NCBI GenBank assembly: GCA_025991245.1
Contig: BQMJ01000075.1
Coordinates: forward strand, 1-64,000
Direction: 5' to 3'
From: Galdieria partita
Lineage: Eukaryota > Rhodophyta > Bangiophyceae > Galdieriales > Galdieriaceae
DNA length: 64,000 bases
The notes beneath the pieces were generated by a model that was not told the origin of the DNA, did no database searches, and saw only the letters and a list, made by a program, of their open reading frames with translations. The position numbers were made by a program, and so were the translations under genes. Shown piece by piece: positions 10,588-21,651 of the stretch; position 1 is the stretch's first letter, and each line of letters begins with the position of its first letter.

Positions 10588-12696
10588 ATGTCGAGTGTTT
10601 TCCAACGAGAAGATATGTATGAAACTGTTGTAGTAGATAGAGAGCAAGACGTGGTTTTAACAACTGGACAGTTGTACGGGTTGCAGGTTCGCCGGGAAGT
10701 CGATCGTTCTTTTAAACCAGTTATTCCTTTCGCCCCACATCTCTTTGGAAGTGGAAAGACACGTTTCGTAAAAAGTTATTTAGAACTCGTGAAGAGCATG
10801 GGTGAAAGAGCACTAATAGGACCTGAGAACATAAGTGATTGTGAAAAAGACCGCAGGAGATCCTTTTTGGACAAGTTACATGAAGCCGTTTTACTTTATG
10901 TGGATATGAGACACCTAGAACCCACTGACCCGAAAGAAAAAAGTCTAAAGTGGGCTGTTCATTATTTGTTGTTCAAGTCTGCCTGTCTGAAATCGGGTCA
11001 AGGACAACCAGATCCTGACGAGTTTTTCAAAGTTTTTAAACTTAGGACTGATGTGCTATTCAAAAAAATACGTGAAGTGTTAAACATGCGTACTGATCAG
11101 TTTCTTCTTGTTGTCTTTGATGAAGTTGGTGTGTTGGATACAAGAGGACAATATTTTGATCTAGAAGTGAATGACGGTAGAGTTTTTCCATACAACGACT
11201 TTTTTGGTATTATTCGGGGACTCTGTAAAGAAGACAATGTATTCTTTATTGTTGTTGGAAAAAGTGAAGGCTTATATATACGTAATTACGCAATTTCAGT
11301 ATCCAGGGTTGAGTTGACGTTTATTCCCCTCTCACCACTTGAAAAGCATAGCATCATTGAACATTTGGAGAAAAGTTCTTCTTTTATGTTTACTGGGAGT
11401 CCTAAAGTTTCACAAATCCTTTGTCATCAACACTTTTCAACCAATGAACTTGCAGAATTGTTACTAGAACTTACTGGTGGTGTTCCTGGTTTACTTGTGA
11501 AAGCAATCAACTACCTTTTGCATTGTAAATTATCAGAAGACCACTTGTTATTATCTAAAGAAAGCTTTTGGATGATAATGAATGATTCCATAGCAACAAA
11601 TTATTGTGTTGATCCATTGCTGCCTCGTTTGAGTAGTCTTAGCGAGACGCGTCATCGTTTGTTAAAAATGCTTACTTTGTTGGCATTATATCATATTCGG
11701 TTTGAGTTGGATGAGCTTGTGCATCTTAGCTCTACTTTTGATGTATTTCTGTTTGATCTAGTAACAGATATGTGCTTTTATCGTCGGTTGATTGTAGATG
11801 AAAACCATCAAGAACGCTATGAAGTGTTGATTCCCAAGTTACTGATTGGATATATTGAGCAAAGTGTAAAGAATGATAGATTGGAATGGTTACTATTACA
11901 AACCCTCAAGTCACAGCCTGTGGAATTCTTTTATGAATCAAAATGTCGAGTTTTCGAAGGTCTTGTTGCCACAATGTTTTATTTACATTTTTGTTATCAC
12001 CCAACAGACAGTTTGATGTTTTCTACTCTTGGTCAGTTGTCTTCTGTTTGGGATGAGATGAATGTAAAGTTTTCCTCTGAATCTACTGCTTACTATATGA
12101 AATCTATACATTATACTAGATCTACAGCAGACATAGAGAGAACGACATTCGGTATCGATGACTGGAAAGAAATTGTTAAAGAAATGTTAGAATTCGAAAA
12201 GATATATATTCCATTTGAGCCAACATCTCATAGTCCAGATATATTATTCAAGTTGCATGGAAGAACGAGCGGACAGAATTTGATTGTGGGTATTGCCTGT
12301 AAAGGACGATGGAGTTTTAATGGTATTAGATGGAATGAAATAGTGGATGAAGCTTGCAAGTTTTTGCAACCAGTTCATGATCAAGTCGTGACTGTTCATC
12401 CTACATTGCATTGCATGTTGGTCATCATGAGTACTAAGCTATCGACTAGTGTAGCAACTGACTTGAATCATTCTAGTCATTGTTATTCCTTTGGTGATAG
12501 AGTAGCAGGAGATTTCAGGATTCCTCTTAATTGTGAATTGATCATTCTTTCTGAATCCGATGTAGAAAACTTTATTGGTAAAGATATTTTGTCGAGTTTA
12601 AGGAGTGCTTTCAAGTCTACGGATAATCCACATTCGAGAAGTATTGGAATTTCAACAGTGCAAGAAATGGTTTTATCTCTTTCCAAATATATTTAG
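10588..12696 (+). CDS. Subtelomeric P-loop NTPase with C-terminal nuclease-like domain, copy 1
   Basis: Intronless 702-residue protein. Seen: a P-loop F-G-S-G-K-T at residues 53-58, where the usual first glycine of Walker A is replaced (H51); and a Walker B-like hydrophobic strand ending in V-F-D-E near residue 177. A variable helical middle region follows, then a C-terminal block near residues 540-690 with S-P-D-I and, ~20 residues on, G-I-A-C-K-G. The last two motifs resemble the PD-(D/E)XK nuclease core, except that the acidic residue of the E-x-K is missing (A-C-K). The architecture recalls the eukaryotic P-loop NTPase plus REase proteins of the Crinkler/RHS group, which in trypanosomes are also subtelomeric; that link is inference. 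No signal peptide or membrane segment is seen. The start is the first ATG matching the paralogue's N-terminus. The paralogue at 13475-15583 lies tail to tail. Confidence 0.85.
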   Translation: MSSVFQREDMYETVVVDREQDVVLTTGQLYGLQVRREVDRSFKPVIPFAPHLFGSGKTRFVKSYLELVKSMGERALIGPENISDCEKDRRRSFLDKLHEAVLLYVDMRHLEPTDPKEKSLKWAVHYLLFKSACLKSGQGQPDPDEFFKVFKLRTDVLFKKIREVLNMRTDQFLLVVFDEVGVLDTRGQYFDLEVNDGRVFPYNDFFGIIRGLCKEDNVFFIVVGKSEGLYIRNYAISVSRVELTFIPLSPLEKHSIIEHLEKSSSFMFTGSPKVSQILCHQHFSTNELAELLLELTGGVPGLLVKAINYLLHCKLSEDHLLLSKESFWMIMNDSIATNYCVDPLLPRLSSLSETRHRLLKMLTLLALYHIRFELDELVHLSSTFDVFLFDLVTDMCFYRRLIVDENHQERYEVLIPKLLIGYIEQSVKNDRLEWLLLQTLKSQPVEFFYESKCRVFEGLVATMFYLHFCYHPTDSLMFSTLGQLSSVWDEMNVKFSSESTAYYMKSIHYTRSTADIERTTFGIDDWKEIVKEMLEFEKIYIPFEPTSHSPDILFKLHGRTSGQNLIVGIACKGRWSFNGIRWNEIVDEACKFLQPVHDQVVTVHPTLHCMLVIMSTKLSTSVATDLNHSSHCYSFGDRVAGDFRIPLNCELIILSESDVENFIGKDILSSLRSAFKSTDNPHSRSIGISTVQEMVLSLSKYI

Positions 12697-12983
12697 AAAT
12701 AGCATCTTATTCCTGTTTGGATCCATGTTGGTTTGTTCATTTGAGAAGTATTCGAAAAGTTCAATTGGTTTGTAAAGAAAGTCAATTTTCCTAATTTTCC
12801 ATTATTTTTGTACTACTTTATCGTACTTTGTCGAATAATTCTGAAACGAGTTTAGTAGAGCAACTGTACAATTTCATTGTTGTTTACTTATGAACTCGTT
12901 GTGTACTGTTACAAATTCAATGTCTTTGTGGTTCATGAGAAAGAACGAAGCTCTCTTTGTTTTTCTGTTTACCATTTCATAAA

Positions 12984-13193
12984 ATGTCTTCAAGATTAGA
13001 TTCAACTATATCTCACTTTCAAGATGTTCTTCATGGTTTTATGAGTCCAATCAAGGAAAACTCGGAAAGTGACAACAAGTTAATTCTAGAACTATCAACT
13101 AGATTTTCTTGTTCGTTACATGAGCTGGACACCAGTAAAACTGAGTTTCAAAAGTTAATACAATATGGTCGCTGGTTTTATATTTCCTGGTAA
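12984..13193 (+). CDS. Small open frame between the inverted NTPase genes
   Basis: A 69-codon frame from ATG to TAA. The first ~58 residues look protein-like: they begin MSSRLDSTISHFQDVLHGF, followed by a helical, coiled-coil-like stretch with well-spaced leucines and charged residues. I do not recognise the family. It could be a small subunit-type protein cut short by a missed intron after about residue 60, or a relic. It sits in the 778-bp spacer between the two convergent 702-residue genes. There is no support beyond composition. Confidence 0.3.
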   Translation: MSSRLDSTISHFQDVLHGFMSPIKENSESDNKLILELSTRFSCSLHELDTSKTEFQKLIQYGRWFYISW

Positions 13194-13474
13194 CATCAAG
13201 TCAACAGTATTCCAACAAGACAACGGTATTCCTCTAGTAATACTGGAGTAGACAATCAGTTCATTTTAAAAATATACACTTGAAGACTCAGTGAAAAACC
13301 AAAAAGACATGCAAGCAATTATACAACTTGTAAACTTTTGACACTGTTCAGCAGCAATCATCATCCAAGTATGGAATACAATGAGTACATTTTAAAAAAA
13401 GTTTTCAAACATATTTAGTTTACAGTTTGTCATAAAAACAACCGAATGAGTGATTGAATGTAAGAATTCAAACT

Positions 13475-15583
13475 TTATTGCCAACTCAAGAAACTGTGAC
13501 GTACTCTTTGAACTAGACCGAGACCAAAGTTTTTCAAAACAGGTCGATCACTTGTAGAGAATGCTCTTTCTAGTCCATTCAATATTTCTCTGTCAATGAG
13601 CATTTCTACATCGCTTTCACAAAGAATAACAAGTTCACAATTAGGAGGAATTTCAAAAGAATTCCCTCCAATACGCATTCCACTCGTATAACATCGACTC
13701 TGATTACCCAACTCGTTTGCAACATTGAGTGCTAACTTTGTACTAACTATAATAAGCATACAATGATAAAATTCCAATGCTTGGGATAAAACTTGATCGT
13801 AAACAGGTTTAAGAAATTTCTTAGCTTCTTCAATAACATCTGACCAGCCGATTCCTTCCGATTTCCAACGACCTTTACAAGCTACTCCCACCATAAGAAA
13901 TTTGAATTTAACGGGAGATTGTAACTTGAACATGATATCAGGACTATAAGAATTCGCTTCCTTTGGAATATAGACTTTGTCAAAACCAAGTGCTCCGTGA
14001 ATAATCTCGTTCCATTCATTACTTGCATAAGTTTTCCGTTCCTTGCTTGATTCACTCCTTGCTTCACCACGACTAACCGACATCATGTAATGAAGAGGTG
14101 AAGGTCCATTGATAGGAAGTTTCATATCTTTCCATATGGCAGATAATCTACCCAACGACTCCCTAAACTCATTTCGTACTTTGGACGAAAGTATCCAAAC
14201 AAGTCGCATAGCAACAATTCCTTCAAATACTCGACATTTGGAAGCAAAGAAACAATCAACTGGCTCTATATTAAGTGACCCTAAAAGTATCCTTTCTAAC
14301 AAGGACAGAGATGTTAGCTCCTCAAAGATTCCAATAAATACTTTTGGAAGCAGCACTTGGAAAGTATTCATATCAATAGGATGTCGATAGAGTCCCATTT
14401 CAGTAACAGCATCAAATAAATAAGACCCCGAATTCAATCTGTCGTTTACGTTGAAAGGTATACGATATAGTGCCATCATTAGTAGCATATCAAGCAAACT
14501 TCTTGTATCCTCATCCAAAGTTGATATACGTGTTACAAACGGCTCAGAGCAAACTGTTCTAAAACCATCCTCCTTCATACACGATAGACATTCATCTTTC
14601 AACGTAAAAGGCTGTCCTCTTGTTTGTACATAATTCAAAAGCATATTCACTGCACGAGTAAGCAAACCAGGAACTCCACCTGTATACTCCAATAGAGCCT
14701 CTGCCAATTCATTTACTGAAAAAGAAGAACTACATAGAATATCACAAACTCGATAATGAACCTGTTCTTCGAGATGACTTTTTTCAAGGAATTCAACGAT
14801 ACTAGACGAGTTTAACGGTGATAACGAAATAAAATGTAATAACACCTTTGATACTGAAGCTGTATAATTCTTAATACTTAAACCCTTGCTTTTCCCAACA
14901 ACAATAAAGAATACATTGTCTTGTTTACAGAGTCCCCGAACAATACCAAAAAAGTCGTTGTATGGACGAACTCTACCCTCGTCATTCACTTCTAGATCAA
15001 AATATTGTCCTCTTGTATCCAACACACCAACTTCATCAAAAGCAACAAGAAGAAACTGATCAGTGCGCATGTTTAACACTTCACGGATTCTCTTAACTAA
15101 TACGGTAGTCCTAAGTTGCAGGACGTTGTAACACTCCACAGGACTCGGTTCTTCTTCAAACCCCGACTGCAGACAGGCAGACTTGAACAACAAATAATGA
15201 ACAGCCCACTCCAGACTTTTTTCTTTCGGGTCAGTGGGTTTGAGCTCTGTCATATCCACATAAAGTAAAACGGCTTCACGTAACTTGTCCAAAAACTCTT
15301 TCCTGGAAGGGTCTGAAGCAAAAGACGACAGGGAAGTTTCACGAAACCTCTGCACCAACTCCAAATAGCTTCGGCAAAACGTCGTTTTGCCGGAGCCAAA
15401 TAAGTGGGGCGCAAATGGGACGGACAACCTGTAATTGAGGTCAGTTGTCTCAGCCCTCAGCTGTCTTCGTTTTTTATGAAGCTGAAACAGGTTTCTTGTC
15501 ACAAACAACACGTCACTTTCGCGGTCTACCACAATAGGCTTGAACGTGTCGTCGGTAACCCACTTTTCACCTGAAGACGTCAT
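13475..15583 (-). CDS. Subtelomeric P-loop NTPase with C-terminal nuclease-like domain, copy 2
   Basis: Intronless and also exactly 702 residues. It carries the same order of parts as copy 1: an N-terminal V-V-D-R-E-S-D motif, P-loop F-G-S-G-K-T, Walker B-like V-A-F-D-E, the G-K-S-K-G sensor-like stretch, a variable middle, then S-P-D-I and G-V-A-C-K-G in the C-terminal nuclease-like block. Long blocks of the NTPase core are identical to copy 1 down to synonymous sites, while the N-terminus and the region after about residue 260 differ widely. The ATG at 15581-15583 is the only start that preserves the shared N-terminus. It faces copy 1 tail to tail and the decayed third copy head to head, about 320 bp away. 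Role unknown; nucleic-acid-directed activity is inferred from the domain types. Confidence 0.85.
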   Translation of the reverse strand: MTSSGEKWVTDDTFKPIVVDRESDVLFVTRNLFQLHKKRRQLRAETTDLNYRLSVPFAPHLFGSGKTTFCRSYLELVQRFRETSLSSFASDPSRKEFLDKLREAVLLYVDMTELKPTDPKEKSLEWAVHYLLFKSACLQSGFEEEPSPVECYNVLQLRTTVLVKRIREVLNMRTDQFLLVAFDEVGVLDTRGQYFDLEVNDEGRVRPYNDFFGIVRGLCKQDNVFFIVVGKSKGLSIKNYTASVSKVLLHFISLSPLNSSSIVEFLEKSHLEEQVHYRVCDILCSSSFSVNELAEALLEYTGGVPGLLTRAVNMLLNYVQTRGQPFTLKDECLSCMKEDGFRTVCSEPFVTRISTLDEDTRSLLDMLLMMALYRIPFNVNDRLNSGSYLFDAVTEMGLYRHPIDMNTFQVLLPKVFIGIFEELTSLSLLERILLGSLNIEPVDCFFASKCRVFEGIVAMRLVWILSSKVRNEFRESLGRLSAIWKDMKLPINGPSPLHYMMSVSRGEARSESSKERKTYASNEWNEIIHGALGFDKVYIPKEANSYSPDIMFKLQSPVKFKFLMVGVACKGRWKSEGIGWSDVIEEAKKFLKPVYDQVLSQALEFYHCMLIIVSTKLALNVANELGNQSRCYTSGMRIGGNSFEIPPNCELVILCESDVEMLIDREILNGLERAFSTSDRPVLKNFGLGLVQRVRHSFLSWQ

Positions 15584-15899
15584 CGCCGCCCCAAAATAAA
15601 ATTTGTAAAAGAATGAGCAGTGAATTCGTTTGTGTTGTGCTCATTGGGTTGCTTTCGTTTGTTAGCACAAAAAGTATTCAGAATAGACTCAAATAGAACA
15701 TTAGATTGTCTTTTATGGAGGATAATCGTTACAAAACATTTTCTGTGTTTGGGCATGGATAGCAATATTGAAAGATTGAAAGGCATTCATACTAGAAGGA
15801 TCAAATATTCCCTTGTCAACTGAAAGTCCGCAAGTTGCAAGATTCGAATGCTTTATACTCATCTTGTGTTTGCGACATCAAAGGTTTTTCAAGTGTGGA

Positions 15900-17955
15900 A
15901 TAACCAACTTTGCCTTACGCATTCCGAATTCGTGGAAGTGGAAAGCACGATTGGCCAACACCTCCAAACGTTAGCAACTTTTGAAAATGGGTTGGCCTGT
16001 CTGAGATTGGAATAGGAGAGAAAATAGGAAAATTTCTCTAGATGCTCTACGAAACGAGACTTTATATATAGTGTTCAATGCTCTCCAAGTTCCTCACGGG
16101 ATTCGCTGTCAGACTACACTTTTAGAATGGATGGGCAATGAAGCACTTGACAAATTTCCAATCGGCCCTGATTTCCTCAAGTTTTTACTTTGATTGTCCA
16201 GAAGAATGGCTTCAAATGGATTAAAAGTCCTAAAGAAACTTTATTTGTATTTGTTTATTGACGAAATTTAGAACATGAAAACTGAGAAAGTTTTCGATGT
16301 TTCGAGATTAGATAAAGCCTGACAAAGTCATTAGAATGTTTAATGTTTATCGTTTCTTTTTACAAGTTTTATTGAGCTTTTTAGCTGTGTCTTTTGCACT
16401 TTTTATTTCCGCGGGGAGGTCGGACTCGGCAACTAGTAGACAAGAAGATGCTATGCCTTCTCGAATAATATTCAATGTTCTTCATTTGGATCCTTGTTCA
16501 GAAGAAACTGTAAACTATTTGATACCAAATATGGAGAACAATAACTAGTCAGTTTTAAAAGTACCTTTCCTAGTCATTGTAAAGGGCATCGATGGTTCTT
16601 CAAACAATTGTATGATTGTGCAGTTGTATTCGTTAGTATATTATTGATTGATAGATGTGAAAGTTGGAATGGTTTTTGTTATCTTTCAGAGGATGCAATA
16701 AAATGGAAAATGGAGAAAATGATTCCAAATTGTTCTCTGACAATAACTTTCTCTCTCTGGTATGATAACGAAATCAAGGATTTCTGTTTCTTCTATGCTT
16801 TTTGTCATTATTTTAGAATTTTGTATTCCAATGAGAGAGACTTTGATACTTTTGAGTCATTCTAAATAATGCTTTGGGCATTGCGAAACATTTTGGCATT
16901 TGTTATCTGAACTGTTCGAGCAATGAACAAGGCAAAGACGCACAAACAGTTCTTAGCCAAGCTGGAGAAACATTGTTCAAGTTGGTCTGTCGAAAGACTG
17001 TTTTGAAGGACATCAAAAGTTACTATCGAAAATTCACCCCTATTCGTTTTATTTGAATTTCGTTTTCGTCGACAAGTGGTAGTTTCAAATGTGCGACTAT
17101 ATTTACTCTTTATGTTCGATGGTGTTTCTGTTCCAAACTAGGAGAATTGGGTATATTTCGACATAATTTTATAGAAGACTATCAATAGAATCTAGTAAAA
17201 AGTTAGCAGCTTCAAGATGGATCCTATTCTCAAGTATGTTTCAGCATTTGCTTCGACAGTGATTGGAACCAATAGTTGTAGCGAAGAAACTCTTCACACT
17301 TGGAAAACACTTTTTGAAAAGTGTTTATCAAAAGATGGAATATTTGGTTTCATTCGACAGACTTGATGTTCTTATTCGAGTAACAGATATGAAAGACAAT
17401 TCTTTCCTTGTTATTCAAGGTGAATCTTCTTCAGAGCAAACGCCTATGGAGACTGAAACCACTGAAGACAGAGTATATTTGATAGGTATTACATTGAAAT
17501 GTTTTCAGTTGTCAAGTTCTGGTGTTGGACGTTCAATGATTAAGTCAGAAGTTGCTAAATTTTTACATCCAGTGGCGTCACAGCTTGAATGGGAACAGAA
17601 CAATTGAACAGCCATTCTGTTGATTGTAAGCAACAAGTATACTGAAGAAGTTTCCGGACAATTTAGTGATTATCAGAATTGGATATTGAATAGTGGAGTT
17701 TATTATGAAGACAATAATAATAATATTGTTTACAGTTCTATCAACTCTGAGAGACAACCACAGAATATACGAAAAGAGTGGTTGAGGATACCTCCTCATT
17801 GTCAAGTTGTAGCTTGTTCAAATACATCTTTGCGAACTTTTTTAGGTTGCAAGGCTAGAAGAGATCTTGAAAGAGTGTTTGCAGACAATCCTGGATGGTT
17901 GGAACAACTGGAACCACTTTCTGATTCTTTGAGAAATTCCTTTGTAGATTTATGA
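15900..17955 (+). pseudogene. Decayed third copy of the NTPase-nuclease family
   Basis: Remnants of the same family in the right order over about the length of the intact genes. These are a P-loop-like R-G-S-G-K near 15930, a stretch at ~16336-16548 matching the sensor region (F-I-S-A-G-R-S-D aligned with the F-I-V-V-G-K-S-E of copy 1), and the nuclease-like C-terminus at about 17220-17955 with G-I-T-L-K-C and I-P-P-H-C counterparts. It is broken in several places and cannot make a full product. It is clearly older and more diverged than the two intact copies, and is oriented like copy 1. The upstream boundary is approximate. Confidence 0.75.
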
Positions 17956-20890
17956 AGACGTATTCCATTTGACATTTGAAGAATCTGAAAGAAACAGTGG
18001 AATGATGGAAAAAAGGAATATTCGTCCAAGTATGGATATGCAAGTGGAAGATACGCGAGGAGAATCCACTATTTCTTCTCTTAGCTCACTACAGCAAGTT
18101 TCTTTTAATGCTGGAAGAGAGCAAACACCAATGGCAGCTGTGAATATTGGACATAGTATGTATGCGCCAACACAATCCTTTGTAGACTTTGAAAAAGTTC
18201 TTAATCGAAAATGCATTGATTCCTGAAGAGTATGCTGTCGATATGCGACTCTGTTGCATAGTGTTGTTGGAAATAATCGAAGCAAGGTTGATGAAAAATG
18301 ACTGAGAATCATTCGAGTACACGAAGATCATCTCTTCTATATACTAGCAGCATTACGAGTTGATGAATTTGTGAACAACAGTCAATAACTTTGATACTCT
18401 ACTTTTTGGTGAATCGAACTCTACAATTCGTCGTTCATTACTTTTAAGCCAATGTTGAGTCATCTTGAAATATTATCGTTTTAAATTTGCATCATTGAAA
18501 CACTAGTAAAATTGTCGTTCTTTCCTTCTATAAAAAAAATAATCTATAGAAACACTGTAAAGAACAAACAGTCAGCAAATGTACAGTAGGCAGTATACTC
18601 TCCTTTGCAGACGACAATGAAATTATAACATTACGTACAAATAGTGCACTTTCACAGAAGACCCATGACTCCTCGACATGTATTATCGTAGAAAATTTGA
18701 GACTGTAAAAAATGAAATACTTGAAACCAGTGTCTTTTCTCACACGAAAAGAAATACATGGGAGTCACTTGTTTGTCATCAGAGGTGGTCAGTGTTTAGC
18801 CATTCTAAGAGTTGGACATTCATTCCTGTTGCCAAGGTTGACAAGGGTGGATACGTAAGCAATCAGCTAACAAAAGAGATGAATCCTTGTCATTTGCAAA
18901 AATGTTCATTAAAACTTGAACAACGAATGCTTTATTTGATGCAATGACTATCCTATGAATTTCCACTAGTGCATTGAAAATGATCCAATATAAGCTACGT
19001 TACAGCACTTTGCAATACTCAGTTTGAAATTATTTCATACATTTGTTGGATGGTTAAATAAGCTATCAGATCAAAAAATAAAACTAGAGAATATCAAACT
19101 TTAAGAAAAATATTCTAGCTAAGGCACATTGGGAAAATCACAGTTACGAAAGCAATCAATCAGGTGACCATTCAATAGATTAGCATCCACTTCCTTTAGA
19201 GAATTGTAAGGAGAAACATATACAAAATAAACTCTGTCCGAACAATCTATGCCGTTCGGATCTCTCATTACTACTCTTGAAAGTTCTGAAGCAACTTTCT
19301 TCCTTTGAGAATTTTTCATCTTTTTCGTCCATTCGTCCAACTTGTAATTCAACTTGATCACTTTGAAGACCCGACTTTAACAAGAATGGCATTGATAAGT
19401 TGTGAAATACGACACTCGCTTCCCTCAAAATCATGTTCAATAACTGTAATTATGATCTGAAAAAGAAGATATCGATGATTGAAAAAACCAAATCGACCAT
19501 TCTTCACGAGGCAAGTATTTGTAATAGATAAAATCCCATCGATTATAACCACAAGTCATTTTTCATCCAATCAATCATAGGGCCAAAGTAGCATCGAAAT
19601 ATCGAAGATCGCCTGAATGGAGCGAAAATGAATATTTCAGTTGATATCCTGGACACCATTCTTCTAGAGTAGACTTTGATAAAGAACAAAGAATAAAAAA
19701 AGTAGCTTTTCATATATGCTTCCCTTCAATGCTCTTATCCTTTTGCGATATTGATCTTTCACATTTCCGAATTGACTCTCAATATATTTTAGCCAAGACT
19801 TCAATACGAATTCTCTTGCTGGAAGGCTGTCAAAATTCGAAACAATTCGAAAGAAATGTTCACAAGGACATCGCAATCTCAATTGCTAGTTCATCCATTC
19901 CTATTGTTTTTTAACTTTTAGTCAGTACTTACTTTCAATGACGTTGTGCGCTGTGCATCGAATCTCTCTCTAGTCCTGTTTTCTCTTCGTTTATCTGCTT
20001 ATGCTTGAATTTCTTCATTTCCTAGTTGTATAATGGAGCCTAGTTATCTTTCTGCAACAAAGCCAAGATTGTTTTATTCATTTAAAAAGATTCCATTCTC
20101 ATTGCAGTTTTGCTGGAAAAGATTATTTGTCAGCGTTCTACAAATTTTTGCAGAAGATTTGAAATGCTACGTGACGAAATTGTAGCGATTCAATTGTGTT
20201 GCTTGTTCTTCTTTATGAAAGCGATGTAGACAATGTACAAGAAATATTGAGTGGAAACGGCATCGGCTCCTTTCCATCATTCCTTTCTCTGACAAACTTT
20301 GGCATCTTCCAGTCGGTTTCTTACAGCTAAAAATTCGAAGCGTGGCTTGCCTCCTATCGATTGACTACTACCACATGTCATTGCTAGCCAAGAAGCAGAC
20401 TGCATGTTGCTTTTCTCAGTGTTACTCGAATAACTTTTCAAAGCGTATCATAAATAAATATTTTACAAGATTCTAGAGCTTTACACGTCTTTTTTTCGGA
20501 TGAGAAAATAGATTTCAGTGGAAACTCAATAGGAAGTTTGAAAACTGTCGCATTCTAAGTTTTACCAAGAGATGGACAGCGTTGCTGTTTTTGTAGCGAT
20601 GTCACCAACATCACGGGAGTTGATGGCCTGTTGAACCGGTACAAAGTTTCAAGCATTGTAGCGAAAGCCTTGCTCGGTTTATCTAGCTACGTTTGCAAGT
20701 TCTTTACAAGTCTAGCACTCCAACAAAACTATAAGAAAGGTTAGACATTTTTATAGCCGATGGAGCCCGTGAGCAGCAGGTATTCTTGGAAGCGTCACAA
20801 AGGTTTATCAAGTTGTTTGTGCTTTATGTAGCTGTTATCTTCCCAAAAGTTATTCACAGTTGAACAGGAAAGGGAACATGAAGCTTGTAC
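17956..20890. other. Gene-poor stretch with possible gene relics
   Basis: No intact gene is supported. On the - strand between about 19119 and 19552 three overlapping short frames look more protein-like than chance (charged, with few rare residues), which would fit a small intron-containing or decayed gene; I cannot name it. The + strand frames at 17969-18226 and 18678-18947 are short and unlike anything I know. The remainder is AT-rich with stops in all frames. Confidence 0.4.
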
Positions 20891-21650
20891 TGTTTGTGTA
20901 GACATGCCACACAAGCTCTGTAGATTTATCCGAAGTCATCCACCTGAAGAACAGAGCACTTGTAAGAAGAAGACAAATAACGAAGAAGAAAAGGAGTTGG
21001 GAAAGCTTCAAGGTCAATTAAGAAGAAGTCAGAAGATGGTATACAATCCAAGAGAGGTTCCAAGAGCAAACTGTAAGACGGCACCGAAGATGTTGAGTGT
21101 AATGTTGTAACCATTGGAGAATGAAGAAGATATTCATTTACAGTGGTGTGCAGACACACCTAAAGAAGCAATAAAGGTTTCAAAGGTGGACTGGACTGAT
21201 CCAAGAAGAAGAATGTTAGTGTTGCTGTTTACAAAAAGATCCCACAGTTTCATCCCGTTGGTTTGTACAACTCATAGTGTGCAATTGCAGTTGCAGAGAA
21301 TGTCTTGGAGTTGTTGCCATCCTTATCTTGAGAAGTGAATACCTGAAAGGGTTTTGGAACACAAGATTCAAGGAATTGCTGGATTTGTTGGTTTAATAGC
21401 ATCCAGAGTTTACTTTTAGATCCTTGTTGACATTCAGTGGGAAGATGAAATTTCTTCCAATGTTTTTGTTGCAGTTGTTTTGAAGTAGTATTGCAGCAAA
21501 GGCGAAGGAAAGGGAGGAAAGCTCCTATAGAGCGTCGTCACACACTATAGATTGACAGACATTATTTTTGTTGATCAAGTGTGGAAGAAACAACTGTAAG
21601 TTTTGCGCTACTTTTCCAGTTATGGCTTATGTTGAATAGGGAACTCAACC
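20891..21650 (+). other. Unidentified gene relic, purine-rich
   Basis: The + strand here is rich in AAG/GAA words and has two consecutive short open frames (20904-21110 and 21114-21338) followed by further frame fragments up to about 21500. The composition resembles coding DNA for a basic protein, and it runs directly into the RPS15 relic that follows. I could not match it to a family. A decayed gene is the simplest reading. Confidence 0.35.
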
Positions 21651-21651
21651 C

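Noticed and set aside
10440-10622. 60-codon frame upstream of the first NTPase gene
   Set aside because: Overlaps the true start in another frame and looks like leader sequence.
14109-14633. + strand frames inside NTPase copy 2
   Set aside because: Antisense shadows of the coding frame.
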